Shown here: piece by piece, positions 37,641 through 46,441 of the stretch
Position numbering within the stretch: position 1 is the stretch's first letter
Layout: each line of letters starts with the position of its first letter
Assembly: GCA_963922775.1 (NCBI GenBank)
Contig: CAWUJG010000001.1
Location: 1-64,000 of the forward strand
Source of the DNA: JAHDDH01 sp963922775
GTDB taxonomy: Bacteria; Bacteroidota; Bacteroidia; Cytophagales; Amoebophilaceae
Direction: 5' to 3'
Length of the DNA: 64,000 nt
Program-made: the position numbers and the translations under genes
Notes under the pieces: generated by a model
The model's database searches: none
Told to the model about the DNA's origin: nothing
Seen by the model: the letters and a program-made list of their open reading frames with translations, nothing else

Positions 37641-37658
37641 ATTTTTTTATTAGGAATA

Positions 37659-37680
37659 ACATGTTTCACATGAAACATGT
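37659..37680. promoter_or_regulatory. parS-like centromere site (ParB binding)
   Basis: Perfect 10-base inverted repeat ACATGTTTCA-CA-TGAAACATGT. The inner 16 bases (37662-37677), TGTTTCACATGAAACA, differ from the parS consensus TGTTTCACGTGAAACA at one central position. It sits between the start of mnmG and the end of the DUF4295 gene. mnmG is a frequent neighbour of oriC and parAB in bacteria. Confidence 0.75.
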
Positions 37681-37683
37681 ATG

Positions 37684-37842
37684 CTATTTTTTTGAATTTA
37701 AAATATCTTGTACAGCATTGTTAGGTACCATTTTTTCATTGTATTTATAGTAGGAACCGTCTTTAGATTTTATTGGAATAATTAATTTTGAATATTTTTT
37801 TCCTTCTTTTTTTTGAAGAGTAGATATTACTTTTTTTGCCAT
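37684..37842 (-). CDS. DUF4295 small protein (short ribosomal-operon gene)
   Basis: A 52-residue, highly basic protein that starts MAKKVISTLQKKEGKKYSK and ends in VQDILNSKK, matching the DUF4295 family found in Bacteroidota immediately after rpmG. It is too short for most gene finders' cut-offs but the family match and the exact position after rpmB-rpmG support it. The family is often seen beside ribosomal protein genes and may bind the ribosome; this is inference. The next element downstream is the parS-like site. Confidence 0.85.
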   Translation of the reverse strand: MAKKVISTLQKKEGKKYSKLIIPIKSKDGSYYKYNEKMVPNNAVQDILNSKK

Positions 37843-37858
37843 AAATTTTGAATTGAAA

Positions 37859-38041
37859 TTATTTAATTTCTTTGTGTATTGTATATTTTTTTAAAATAGG
37901 ATTAAATTTTTTTAGAGCAAGACGATCTGGTGTATTTTTTCTGTTTTTAGATGTATGGTATCTTGAGGTACCTGCCTTGTTGGTATTTTTGTGTTCAGTA
38001 CATTCTAGAATAACTTGTATTCTATTTTCTTTTTTGGCCAT
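37859..38041 (-). CDS. rpmG: 50S ribosomal protein L33
   Basis: A 60-residue basic protein with the L33 pattern: [15 protein letters not shown], then [36 protein letters not shown]. It lacks the extra zinc cysteines of the C+ form (a single Cys in LECTEH), so it is a zinc-free type. rpmB lies upstream (38 bases) and DUF4295 downstream (16 bases) in the standard Bacteroidota order. Confidence 0.95.
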   Translation of the reverse strand: MAKKENRIQVILECTEHKNTNKAGTSRYHTSKNRKNTPDRLALKKFNPILKKYTIHKEIK

Positions 38042-38079
38042 TTTTTTAATTAGTTTAAGTATAATTTAATTTACCTAGT

Positions 38080-38340
38080 TTAAATAACCAACGTAGATAA
38101 ATTTTTATTTAATGTTCCTTTTTTTTTATATTTTTTTATTGTGTCTATAAAACCATCTTTATTTATTATTCTTATTGCTTTTGTAGATACTTTAATGTTT
38201 ATCCAGATATTTTTGTCGGAAACAAAAAATTTCTTCTTTTGAAGATTAGGTAAAAATTTTCTTCTTGTTTTATTATTGGCATGCGAAACATTATTACCAA
38301 AAATAGTTTGCTTGCCTAAAATATCACATACTTTTGCCAT
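38080..38340 (-). CDS. rpmB: 50S ribosomal protein L28
   Basis: An 86-residue protein with the L28 start AKVCDILGKQTIFGNNVSHANNKTRRKFLPNLQ, and a middle segment WINIKVSTKAIRIINKDGF that is typical. First gene of rpmB-rpmG-DUF4295. A -7-like element (TATCTTTG on the minus strand, 38382-38389) lies about 42 bases before the start. Confidence 0.96.
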   Translation of the reverse strand: MAKVCDILGKQTIFGNNVSHANNKTRRKFLPNLQKKKFFVSDKNIWINIKVSTKAIRIINKDGFIDTIKKYKKKGTLNKNLSTLVI

Positions 38341-38381
38341 AATGAGATAATGAGGAAATATTTTAAAATTAGATAATCCTA

Positions 38382-38389
38382 CAAAGATA
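38382..38389 (-). promoter_or_regulatory. Candidate -7 promoter element for rpmB operon
   Basis: Minus-strand TATCTTTG matches TAnnTTTG exactly, placing transcription start near 38375 and leaving a 5' leader of about 35 bases. The -33 TTG is not clear. Confidence 0.4.
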
Positions 38390-38545
38390 AAAATTTTGTT
38401 ACAGAAAAATTCATACTATAAAATTTGTTATATCATAATATAGAGGGTGTTAGATTTTTGTATAGCTAAACTACATAAAAAAAGATTGGTACTTGATTAA
38501 TTTTTAATATGCTATGCGAATCCCATAATTTCTATTATTTATGTT

Positions 38546-39856
38546 TTAAACATTATACATTATTATTTTTACCAAGTCCTCTAAAGTCCATTTTCTCGAT
38601 CCTTTTATTAAAAAAAGTGTATTACTATATTCTTTTTGTTGTAAATGCTGTTTTAGGAACATAGTTAATTTTTTTTTTTCTAAAAAATGGATTATTTTTT
38701 TATCCTGAAAGGGTGGGTTAAAATACTTTCCTAGCAGAAATACAGCGCAATACCTATGAATCTGTTTTTGTATATTTTGTAAAATATTTTGATGTATATC
38801 CTTACTATCTTTTCCTAACTCTGTCATATTACCTAATATAATTACCTTTTTTTTTTCAGGCCAGTTATCCAATACTGCTAAAGCAGCTGTTACAGAAACA
38901 GGATTAGCATTGTATGCATCTAATAAAATTATATTTGAACCATGTGTTATAATCTGTAGTCTATTATTTTGCGGAACATAGTTCTCTATAGCTTTATGGG
39001 ATTGATTTGGTAATACATGAAAAAATTTTCCTATACACAAAGCAGCTGCTATATTATTAAAGTGATGTTTTCCTACTAAATTTGTTTTAATAGGTTTTGG
39101 GGTATTTTTGTCTATAAAAGTTAAATACGGATTTGCAGATATCAGCTGAGCATAATAGAAGTCTTCTTTCTGAGGATAAAAATACGGTTGAGAGAATCTT
39201 TTGGCCATATTGTGTAGTATTTTATCTTGTGAATTAACAAATATTATCCCCTGATTTTGTAGGAGATAGTTATATAGTTCACTTTTTCCTCGTAATACAC
39301 CTTCAAAACTTTTGAATCCTTCTAAGTGTACAGGTGCTATGTTAGTAATAAGGCCATGCGTAGGCATTGCAATATTACACAAATGTGCAACTTCTCCTAC
39401 ATGATTAGCCCCCATTTCTATAATAGCTATTTCTGTATTACGTGGTATATTTAACAAAGTGAGTGGGACACCAATATGATTGTTAAGATTACCTATGGTA
39501 GCAGCTGTACGGTATTTTTGTTGTAAAACGCTATTAATTAGTGTTTTGGTGGTAGTTTTTCCATTAGAACCTGTAATGCCTATTACAGGAATATTTAGTT
39601 GTTGTCGGTGATGTTTTGCTAGCTGTTGAAGTGTATCTAATACATTTTTTACAAGAAAGCAGTATTTATTTTTTTTATATTTTGGATTATCAATTATTAC
39701 ACCAGCAGCCCCTTTATCTAAAGCCTCTTTTATAAAACTATGGCCATCTACGTTTTTGCCTCTAAAAGCAAAAAATAATGTGTCTGGTTTTATTTTTCTT
39801 GTATCTATTGATATTTGTTGTTGTTGTAGATATATAGTATACAGTTCTTTTAGCAT
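38546..39856 (-). CDS. murF: UDP-N-acetylmuramoyl-tripeptide-D-alanyl-D-alanine ligase MurF
   Basis: MurF adds D-Ala-D-Ala to the peptidoglycan precursor. The 436-residue protein has the Mur ligase layout: N-terminal UDP-binding domain with SIDTRKIKPDTLFFAFRG, the ATP-binding loop GITGSNGKTTTKTLI (about 95-109), central domain with NHIGVPLTLLN and EMGANHVGEV, and C-terminal domain with LDAYNANPVS. It shows that peptidoglycan synthesis is still encoded, together with mraY. The gene is alone on the minus strand, divergent from thiE over 285 bases. Confidence 0.95.
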   Translation of the reverse strand: MLKELYTIYLQQQQISIDTRKIKPDTLFFAFRGKNVDGHSFIKEALDKGAAGVIIDNPKYKKNKYCFLVKNVLDTLQQLAKHHRQQLNIPVIGITGSNGKTTTKTLINSVLQQKYRTAATIGNLNNHIGVPLTLLNIPRNTEIAIIEMGANHVGEVAHLCNIAMPTHGLITNIAPVHLEGFKSFEGVLRGKSELYNYLLQNQGIIFVNSQDKILHNMAKRFSQPYFYPQKEDFYYAQLISANPYLTFIDKNTPKPIKTNLVGKHHFNNIAAALCIGKFFHVLPNQSHKAIENYVPQNNRLQIITHGSNIILLDAYNANPVSVTAALAVLDNWPEKKKVIILGNMTELGKDSKDIHQNILQNIQKQIHRYCAVFLLGKYFNPPFQDKKIIHFLEKKKLTMFLKQHLQQKEYSNTLFLIKGSRKWTLEDLVKIIMYNV

Positions 39857-40141
39857 TGCTGAGTTTTTGTATATTTGTTATATATTTTTGTTTAAAAAAT
39901 AGAATTAGTACATAAATCTAATTTTATTTAGTACTTAAGATAATATGGAGAATTGACCTTGTCAAAAGTAATACTATTTTCTCATTGAATTTCAAAAAAA
40001 AAATATAAATAATCTACATATAAGGTACTTTTAATATAAAAATTTTTTGATAGATAGGTCAAAAAAAATATAAATGAACTAAATATTGCAACTGCATTGT
40101 AAATATATTTAAACAAATAGATCTTTTTTTATTTTGATATC

Positions 40142-40792
40142 ATGAAGCATATATTTAACAAATGTCTATACTTAGTTACAGATGAAAAGTTATGTCAACA
40201 TAAATCACTCTACAATGTAATTATAGCTGCTGTAAAAGGAGGGGTAAATATAGTACAGCTGAGGGAAAAAAATATTACTACACAAGCATTTGTTTCTAAA
40301 GCTAAAAGTATAAAAAAAATTTTAGCTCCATGGAATATACCACTTATTATTAATGATCGTGTAGATGTTGCCCTAGCTGTACAAGCTGAAGGAGTACATG
40401 TAGGTCAACAAGATATGCCTATACCCGAAGTAATAAAAATAATGCCTAAAAAGGCTATTGTAGGGCTTTCAGTAGAAAAAAAAGAGCATGTATTGGCTGC
40501 TAATGCATGGCCTATCACCTACCTAGCAGTAAGTCCAGTGTTTCTTACAAATACAAAAAGTGAACTTACCCATGCATGGGGTATTGCAGGTATAGCAGCA
40601 ATAAAATCTATCACCCATCATCCAATAATTGCTATTGGAGGTATTACACTTAATAATGTATTACAGGTAATGAGCACTGGTGTACAAGGTGTAGCTATAG
40701 TTTCCGCACTATGCAGAGCCAAAGATCCTGAAAGGGTAGCTAAAAACTTTTGGGAAAAGATGGATATAACTAGAAGTATTGATACTATATAA
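40142..40792 (+). CDS. thiE: Thiamine phosphate synthase
   Basis: ThiE joins the thiazole and pyrimidine halves to make thiamine phosphate. The 216-residue protein shows KCLYLVTDEKL at the start, VNIVQLREKN (about 35-44), LIINDRVDVALAVQAEGVHVGQQDMP (phosphate and substrate binding), YLAVSPVFLTNTK and AIGGITLNN in the last third. The expected TIM-barrel motif order is intact. No other thiamine gene and no TPP riboswitch were seen in the window, so it may serve in salvage of imported precursors. Confidence 0.93.
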   Translation: MKHIFNKCLYLVTDEKLCQHKSLYNVIIAAVKGGVNIVQLREKNITTQAFVSKAKSIKKILAPWNIPLIINDRVDVALAVQAEGVHVGQQDMPIPEVIKIMPKKAIVGLSVEKKEHVLAANAWPITYLAVSPVFLTNTKSELTHAWGIAGIAAIKSITHHPIIAIGGITLNNVLQVMSTGVQGVAIVSALCRAKDPERVAKNFWEKMDITRSIDTI

Positions 40793-40957
40793 TATATTAA
40801 TATATATTATATATATTCAGTCTAATCATTCTAAATTTAGATTATTATATTTTTTTCTAATTATTGTTTGATATTTTTTTTTGAAAATCAAATATTTTTA
40901 TTTTAAAATAAATTTTTTACCTTTTAATTTTTTATTTATCCTATTATATATTTGATT

Positions 40958-42388
40958 ATGATACGCATATCCTCTATTTTATCTGAAAAAATATCCTCAT
41001 CTAAAACAATACAAGTACAAGGATGGATAAAAAACAGAAGAGTAAGTAAACAGGTTACTTTTGTTACATTAAATGATGGTTCTTGTCTACAAAATTTGCA
41101 AATAGTAATAGACCATAACTTCTTTTCAGAAGATGATATCAAAAAATTTTGTACTGGAGCTAGCCTAAGCATATCAGGCTATCTAACAAAATCTCAGGGG
41201 AAAAAACAAGCTATAGAGTTACAAGCTCAAAAAATAGATGTGTTAGGACATGCTTGTCCAGATACCTATTTTTTACAACCTAAAAAACATTCTTTAGTCT
41301 TTTTAAGAGAAAAAGTGCATTTAAGAATGAAGACAAGTACTTTTGGTGCTATTTTTAGAATACGTCATGCTTTAAGTATGGCTATTCATCAATTTTTCCA
41401 TGAAAAAAAATTTTTATGGATACATACGCCTATCATTACACCTAATGATGCTGAAGGTGCTGGAGAGCTATTCCAAGTAACTACTCTGCCTTTAGCAAAA
41501 ATTCCCCAAACAGAAAAGAAAGAAGTTGATTTTGATAAAGATTTTTTTTCACAAAAATGTAATCTCACTGTTTCAGGGCAATTGCACGGAGAAGTAGCAG
41601 CTATGGCTTTTTCCAACATTTATACTTTTGGACCTACATTTAGAGCAGAAGATTCAAATACTTCTCGCCATCTTGCTGAATTTTGGATGGTAGAACCTGA
41701 AATGGCATTTTATGATCTAGAAAAAAATATTGATTTTGCTATCAATTTTTTACAATATATTATACAATATGTTTTGAAAAACTGTCAGGAAGATATTTAT
41801 TTTTTGGCCCAAAGAGAAGAAGAAAGCAAGACAAAAAAAGCTAATTCATTGCCAATGTTGTTATTAGAAAAATTACAACAAGCAGCAAAAGTAAGCTATA
41901 TAATTATTACCTATACAGAAGCTATTGAAATATTATCTCGATCAGCACCTAACAAAAAAAAAAAATTTAAATTTCCAGTAAAGTGGGGTATAGATTTACA
42001 AGCAGAACATGAGCGTTATTTAGTAGAAAAGCATTTTCAAAAACCAGTTGTAATTACGCATTTTCCTAAAGGTATTAAAGCATTTTATATGCGTCAGAAT
42101 GCAGATGAAAAAACAGTAGCTGCTATGGATATTCTCTTTCCAGGCATAGGTGAAATTATAGGTGGATCACAGCGAGAAGAAAGGTATGAACAGCTTATAC
42201 AAGCTATGCAGTATTTTGATATTAACCAGAAAAAGATGGATTGGTATCTTGATACAAGGCGTTTTGGGACAGTACCTCATAGTGGCTTTGGACTTGGATT
42301 TGAACGGCTAATGTTGTTTATTACTGGTATGGATAATATTCGAGATGTAATTCCTTTTCCAAGAACACCAGGAAGTATTATTTGTTGA
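40958..42388 (+). CDS. asnS: Asparaginyl-tRNA synthetase
   Basis: A class IIb aminoacyl-tRNA synthetase. The product has 476 residues from the ATG at 40958 (a TTG two codons earlier is less likely). It has an OB-fold anticodon domain with VQGWIKNRRVSKQVTFVTLNDGS, motif 2 region FGPTFRAEDSNTSRHLAEFWMVEPEM, the metal-site GEIIGGSQREER, and motif 3 near HSGFGLGFERLMLFITGMDNIRDVIPFPR. Complete and likely functional. Free-standing on the plus strand between thiE and an Rpn gene. Confidence 0.97.
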   Translation: MIRISSILSEKISSSKTIQVQGWIKNRRVSKQVTFVTLNDGSCLQNLQIVIDHNFFSEDDIKKFCTGASLSISGYLTKSQGKKQAIELQAQKIDVLGHACPDTYFLQPKKHSLVFLREKVHLRMKTSTFGAIFRIRHALSMAIHQFFHEKKFLWIHTPIITPNDAEGAGELFQVTTLPLAKIPQTEKKEVDFDKDFFSQKCNLTVSGQLHGEVAAMAFSNIYTFGPTFRAEDSNTSRHLAEFWMVEPEMAFYDLEKNIDFAINFLQYIIQYVLKNCQEDIYFLAQREEESKTKKANSLPMLLLEKLQQAAKVSYIIITYTEAIEILSRSAPNKKKKFKFPVKWGIDLQAEHERYLVEKHFQKPVVITHFPKGIKAFYMRQNADEKTVAAMDILFPGIGEIIGGSQREERYEQLIQAMQYFDINQKKMDWYLDTRRFGTVPHSGFGLGFERLMLFITGMDNIRDVIPFPRTPGSIIC

Positions 42389-42524
42389 GCTTTATAATTT
42401 ATATGGGATTCTAATATTTATATAAAACATACATTATTTTAGAAAATTATGTAGTTTAGTACTATTAATTTAATTTTTAAAAATATTTTTGACTTAATTT
42501 AGAAAAAAATTTATTTATATATTT

Positions 42525-43436
42525 ATGTGCAACATTATCCCCAAAATAGACATTGCCTTTAAAAAGATCTTTGGCATAGAAGAAAACAAAGATTTATTGA
42601 TTTCCTTAATCAACTCTATAGTAAGTCCCGAAGACCAAGTACAAGACCTGACATTGATGAATCCTTATAACTATCAAAACTATATAGATGATAAACTCTC
42701 CATCTTAGATATAAAAGCACAAAGCCTTAGCGGAGAAGTATTCAACATAGAAATGCAACTCAAAGACGATGAACACTATGCAAAGCGAGCGCTCTACTAT
42801 TGGGCAAACCTTTATACAGGCCAGCTGACAAAAGGAAACAACTACAGAACTTTAAACAAATCCATAGGAATCCATATATTAAATTTTACCTGCTTGCATG
42901 ATACAAAAAGATACCATAATGTCTTTCACCTCAAAGAAAAGGAAACTAACCTCCATTATTTCAAAGATATAGAAATCCATATAATAGAGCTGAATAAATT
43001 TTCAGATCAAGTAGAAGAAAACCTTAATATTCTACTAAAAAAGCTAAAAAATAGTTTAGACATTTGGCTATCTTTTTTAACGCATCATAATCTACTAGAC
43101 CAAGTTTCTCTACCCGATGCTCTAGATACGCCTTATATGCAAAAAGCGTTACATACCCTATCGTGCCTTAATTTTAACAAAGAAGAACGAGATATTTATG
43201 AAGGTCGTCTAAAATGGCTTCGTCATGAATCGCTTATTTTGGAACAATCTTTTGAAAAAGGAAAAAAAGAAGGTATAGAAAAAGGAATGGAAAAAGGAAA
43301 AAAAGAAGGAGCAAAAGAAAAAGCACAATCCATTGCTAAACAATTATTAAAAAACCATGCTTTAACATTAGAGCAGATTAGTCGAATTACCGGGCTAAGC
43401 AAAAATGAAATTGATGCATTGAAAAATATATCCTAA
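42525..43436 (+). CDS. Rpn-family nuclease, apparently intact copy
   Basis: A 303-residue recombination-promoting nuclease / putative transposase, the only copy in the window that looks complete. The nuclease core has Asp in SILDIKAQS and the Glu/Gln pair in NIEMQL (about residues 65-85). A charged linker EKGMEKGKKEGAKEK leads to an HTH-like C-terminal tail LTLEQISRITGLSKNEIDALKN. It shares a 74-base stretch with 100 percent identity with the copy at 1-849 although flanking sequence is more diverged. The Rpn proteins of E. coli increase recombination; here function is inferred. Confidence 0.88.
   Translation: MCNIIPKIDIAFKKIFGIEENKDLLISLINSIVSPEDQVQDLTLMNPYNYQNYIDDKLSILDIKAQSLSGEVFNIEMQLKDDEHYAKRALYYWANLYTGQLTKGNNYRTLNKSIGIHILNFTCLHDTKRYHNVFHLKEKETNLHYFKDIEIHIIELNKFSDQVEENLNILLKKLKNSLDIWLSFLTHHNLLDQVSLPDALDTPYMQKALHTLSCLNFNKEERDIYEGRLKWLRHESLILEQSFEKGKKEGIEKGMEKGKKEGAKEKAQSIAKQLLKNHALTLEQISRITGLSKNEIDALKNIS
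43131..43204 (+). repeat. 74-base tract identical to 601-674
   Basis: Bases 43131-43204 in this Rpn gene are identical to bases 601-674 in the copy at the left edge. The sequence just before and after is clearly more diverged, so the tract looks like a recent gene-conversion patch. Confidence 0.85.
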
Positions 43437-43508
43437 GTTTTATACAAGCAATTGGAACTAAAATGTATAATACGGATACAAATATAATATACTAGGAATG
43501 TTATAATG

Positions 43509-44360
43509 TTATGCTCTAGCATGTTTTTCATCAAAAATTTTTTTAAGGTGGTCTAGAGTATGATGAGCATAAATTTGTGTTGCTGCTAAAGTTTTATGTC
43601 CTAACAAACTCCTTATGGCATGCATTTCAGCACCATTTTGTAATAAATGGGTAGCATAGGTATGACGTAAAACATGTGGACTTTTTTGGTGAATAAAAAA
43701 AGAAGATAGATTTTTTTTTACAATGCGGTATACCATCATAGGATAAGCCTTTTTTTGTTTTTTTGTAGTAAAAAAGTAGCCTTTTTTGTGTATTTTGTCT
43801 TCTTCAATAAGATATTCCTTCATTAATGATGAAAGTTCTTTGCAGAATGGAATTATCCTTTCTTTTTTGCCTTTCCCCATTACTTTTAACATATTATCAT
43901 GAAGATAAATATCTTGAATTTTTAATTCAATAAGTTCTTCTAATCTTATACCAGTATGATAGAGTAAAAATAAAACTATTTTCTCTTGAATAGGCATTTT
44001 ACTATTTTTTTTAATAGTATTAAGAAAAGTATTAGTATCTTTCTGTTTTAAAAATTGTGGTACGCGCTGTACTGTAGGTATTTTTTTTATTGTTAATGCA
44101 GGATTAAGTGTTATAATATTTTTTTTGAGTAAAAAATTATAAAAACAGTGTATAGAAGTAATTTTTCGATTAATGGTTTGGGGTAATAGTTTTTTTTGTA
44201 CAAGTGTAATTATAAAATATTGGATATCTTGCTTTGTACAACTTTCTAGTGATTTACCTGTTTTGCTTTGAAAAGCAATAAGATCGGCTTTATAAGCCTG
44301 AGCAGTATTAATACTTAATCTTTTTTCATATATAATGTAGTCTAAAAAATGTTCAACCAT
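43509..44360 (-). CDS. xerC: XerC-like tyrosine recombinase
   Basis: The second tyrosine recombinase of the window, 283 residues, with a core-binding domain (1-95) and catalytic domain with Arg in TGIRLEEL (near 146), Lys in KGKKER, HVLRH (H-x-x-R), His in LLGHKT and Tyr in TQIYAH (near 268). Together with the gene at 33089 it probably forms the XerC/XerD pair. It converges on the intact Rpn gene, and rpsU follows upstream by 11 bases. Assignment as XerC rather than XerD is tentative. Confidence 0.85.
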   Translation of the reverse strand: MVEHFLDYIIYEKRLSINTAQAYKADLIAFQSKTGKSLESCTKQDIQYFIITLVQKKLLPQTINRKITSIHCFYNFLLKKNIITLNPALTIKKIPTVQRVPQFLKQKDTNTFLNTIKKNSKMPIQEKIVLFLLYHTGIRLEELIELKIQDIYLHDNMLKVMGKGKKERIIPFCKELSSLMKEYLIEEDKIHKKGYFFTTKKQKKAYPMMVYRIVKKNLSSFFIHQKSPHVLRHTYATHLLQNGAEMHAIRSLLGHKTLAATQIYAHHTLDHLKKIFDEKHARA

Positions 44361-44371
44361 TTATAAGTAGA

Positions 44372-44572
44372 TTACAGATCTTGACACCTAATTTTTTTTA
44401 TAAAAGCTATTTTAGATTTTACAAGTTTATTTTTAAGTGCAGGTTTAATATATTTTTTTTTACGTTGTAGTTGTTTGATAATACCTAATTTTTCTAAATT
44501 TTTTTTGTATTTTTTAATTGCACTATCTAAATTTTGGTGTGCCTGATTTTTACCTATTTTTATTGTTATCAT
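44372..44572 (-). CDS. rpsU: 30S ribosomal protein S21
   Basis: A 66-residue basic protein of the small subunit. It starts MITIKIGKNQAHQNLDSAIKKYKKN and continues in Lys-rich helix, as in Bacteroidota S21. It lies 11 bases upstream of xerC in the same direction, so the two may share a message. A perfect inverted repeat lies 14 bases before its start. Confidence 0.9.
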   Translation of the reverse strand: MITIKIGKNQAHQNLDSAIKKYKKNLEKLGIIKQLQRKKKYIKPALKNKLVKSKIAFIKKIRCQDL

Positions 44573-44586
44573 ATGTCTTGTTTTTT

Positions 44587-44606
44587 TATAGTATTAAAAT
44601 ACTATA
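44587..44606. promoter_or_regulatory. Inverted repeat upstream of rpsU
   Basis: TATAGTATT-AA-AATACTATA, nine-base arms, beginning 14 bases before the rpsU start codon. It could be an operator or an mRNA hairpin near the ribosome-binding site; all arms are A/T-rich. Confidence 0.3.
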
Positions 44607-44808
44607 ACTGTTTAAAAATAATAAATATAAGCTTTTTTTAGAAAAAGTATCTAATATATCTATATTGAGTTATCTATTGACAAATATTTTATTCTTTCAT
44701 AAGCAAATATAAATTTTTTACAATTGTCTATACAGTAAGTATATAGCTACTATAGCGTATGAGAAAAAAGATTTTTTTCACTAAAAAAAGAATCTATATT
44801 AATTTTTT

Positions 44809-45834
44809 TTAAATTATTTTGTTTTTAACAAATCCAGATGATAAATAACCGTACCATTGTACGCTAAATAATAATGTAGCTAAAATTAAATGTAAAGGCT
44901 GTGCCCAAGCAGGCAGATGAAGATAAGTTAAAATAATACCAATAAAAATGTTTATCAATATAATTCCTAAAAGTACAATTCCCCAAATGATAGATTTTTT
45001 TTTAGATTGGAAACTGTAGTAAATAATATAGCTGTTGAGTAACAAAATAATGAACGAAAAAGAACGATGTAAAAAAAATTTTTTCCCCATAGTTACAATA
45101 GCATAATGCTCCTTCCAGTTTGGCTGTAAAAAAATCATTTTATCTACAAAAGCACGTACATTAGTTCCCCAAATAATTTGTATTAAAGTGAGGAGTAAGC
45201 TTAAAAATAGCCATGACTTCAGCTTTAAAGGTAGTATTTTTTCAGGATGATTGGCATGTATAATTGAAATAATACAAGCAATAATTAACAAAGCCATAAG
45301 CATATGGATAGTTACAAAGCTAGGTAAAAGGTGTGTAGCTACTACTAAAGATCCTAACCATCCCTGCATAATAACAAGTAAAAATAATCCTAAACCTAAG
45401 TAGCGTATTTTTCTATTCTCATGCCAAGATAGTAGAGCAACAATACTAATAAGTAAGCCAACTAGTATGCCTAAAATTCTATTGATATACTCAATCCAAG
45501 CCTTTGTAAAATTAAAAGCCATGGGTTTAGCTTTCTTATTATTATTTCTTTTTTCTATTTTTTGAGCTAAAGCACTTAAGCCAAAGTAGTTAAGAATACG
45601 AGCTATCTTATTACTTTTTTTTATCCGTTTTTGTTGAAATAAATGTTGATAATTTGTAGGAAGTTGATTTTTGTGTGTAGGAGGTATCCAGCAACCAAAA
45701 CATTTAGGCCAATCTGGACATCCCATGCCTGATCCTGTGCTACGTACAATGCTACCTGCTAAAACTAAAAGATAGAGTGAAACTAAGGTTAAAATGCTTC
45801 CAAAATGTAAATATTTATTTTTAGGTTTGTACAT
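44809..45834 (-). CDS. ctaA: Haem A synthase (CtaA/Cox15)
   Basis: Converts haem O to haem A for cytochrome oxidase. The product has 341 residues from the ATG at 45834; a longer frame to 45927 would overlap the divergent Lrp gene. The protein has about eight transmembrane segments. The first extracytoplasmic loop carries GSIVRSTGSGMGCPDWPKC with paired cysteines, then FTKAWIEYINRILG and SFVTIHMLMALLI supply conserved Glu/Asn and His residues, with a second conserved His in LHLILATLLF. It pairs with coxA elsewhere in the window; the haem O synthase gene is not here. Confidence 0.9.
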   Translation of the reverse strand: MYKPKNKYLHFGSILTLVSLYLLVLAGSIVRSTGSGMGCPDWPKCFGCWIPPTHKNQLPTNYQHLFQQKRIKKSNKIARILNYFGLSALAQKIEKRNNNKKAKPMAFNFTKAWIEYINRILGILVGLLISIVALLSWHENRKIRYLGLGLFLLVIMQGWLGSLVVATHLLPSFVTIHMLMALLIIACIISIIHANHPEKILPLKLKSWLFLSLLLTLIQIIWGTNVRAFVDKMIFLQPNWKEHYAIVTMGKKFFLHRSFSFIILLLNSYIIYYSFQSKKKSIIWGIVLLGIILINIFIGIILTYLHLPAWAQPLHLILATLLFSVQWYGYLSSGFVKNKII

Positions 45835-45851
45835 AGATTTATGTGAATAAT

Positions 45852-45859
45852 TATATTTG
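45852..45859 (+). promoter_or_regulatory. Candidate -7 element before the Lrp-like gene
   Basis: TATATTTG matches TAnnTTTG; a TTG lies at 45827-45829, 22 bases upstream, slightly more than the usual spacer. Start of transcription would be about 20 bases before the ATG at 45886. Confidence 0.4.
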
Positions 45860-45885
45860 CATAATATGCAATAATATATATTATA

Positions 45886-46365
45886 ATGCCTTATCATTTT
45901 GACCATATCGACAGAAAAATTATTCATATTTTACAACAAAAATCTAATACTACTAATCTGAAGTTATCACAAAATATAGGTATTTCTCCTGGAGCTACAT
46001 TAGAACGTGTGAGAAAATTAGAAAAAAGAGGGGTTATACAAGGGTATACATTATCTTTAGGATTAGAAAGAATTCATCTGCGTACGCAGGCCATAATTAT
46101 GCTTTCTTTAATAAATGTTCATCATATTACAATAAAAAATGTGCAGCAACGGTTAGAAAAATGGCATGAAGTATTTCATTGTTATCAAACACTAGGACAA
46201 TGGGATTTATTTTTACATGTTATAGTTCCTAATATTGATAATTTACAAAATTTTTTGGCAATAAAATTAAGTACGCTCAATGAGATTAAAAATATACATA
46301 CTATGGTACTAACCCATACCCTAAAAAAAAATAGCATTTTAGTTATGCCTAATGCTTTAGATTGA
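45886..46365 (+). CDS. Lrp/AsnC family transcription regulator
   Basis: A 159-residue regulator with an N-terminal winged helix-turn-helix (LDRKIIHILQQKSNTTNLKLSQNIGISPGATLERVRKLEKRGVIQGY) and a C-terminal RAM/ACT-like domain for ligand binding and oligomers (YQTLGQWDLFLHVIVPNIDNLQNF). Its targets are unknown. It is divergent from ctaA with 51 bases between the starts, a typical arrangement for a local regulator, but no operator was identified. Confidence 0.9.
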   Translation: MPYHFDHIDRKIIHILQQKSNTTNLKLSQNIGISPGATLERVRKLEKRGVIQGYTLSLGLERIHLRTQAIIMLSLINVHHITIKNVQQRLEKWHEVFHCYQTLGQWDLFLHVIVPNIDNLQNFLAIKLSTLNEIKNIHTMVLTHTLKKNSILVMPNALD

Positions 46366-46441
46366 AAATAAACTTTTTTAATGGCTAAAAATTTTTTATG
46401 TTTACACCCCTTTTATTTTCATTTCCTTCACCTTAAACTTT

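Noticed and set aside
45835..45927. N-terminal extension of ctaA
   Set aside because: The extended frame overlaps the divergent Lrp gene and adds Tyr/Cys-rich residues unlike the family; the ATG at 45834 fits better.
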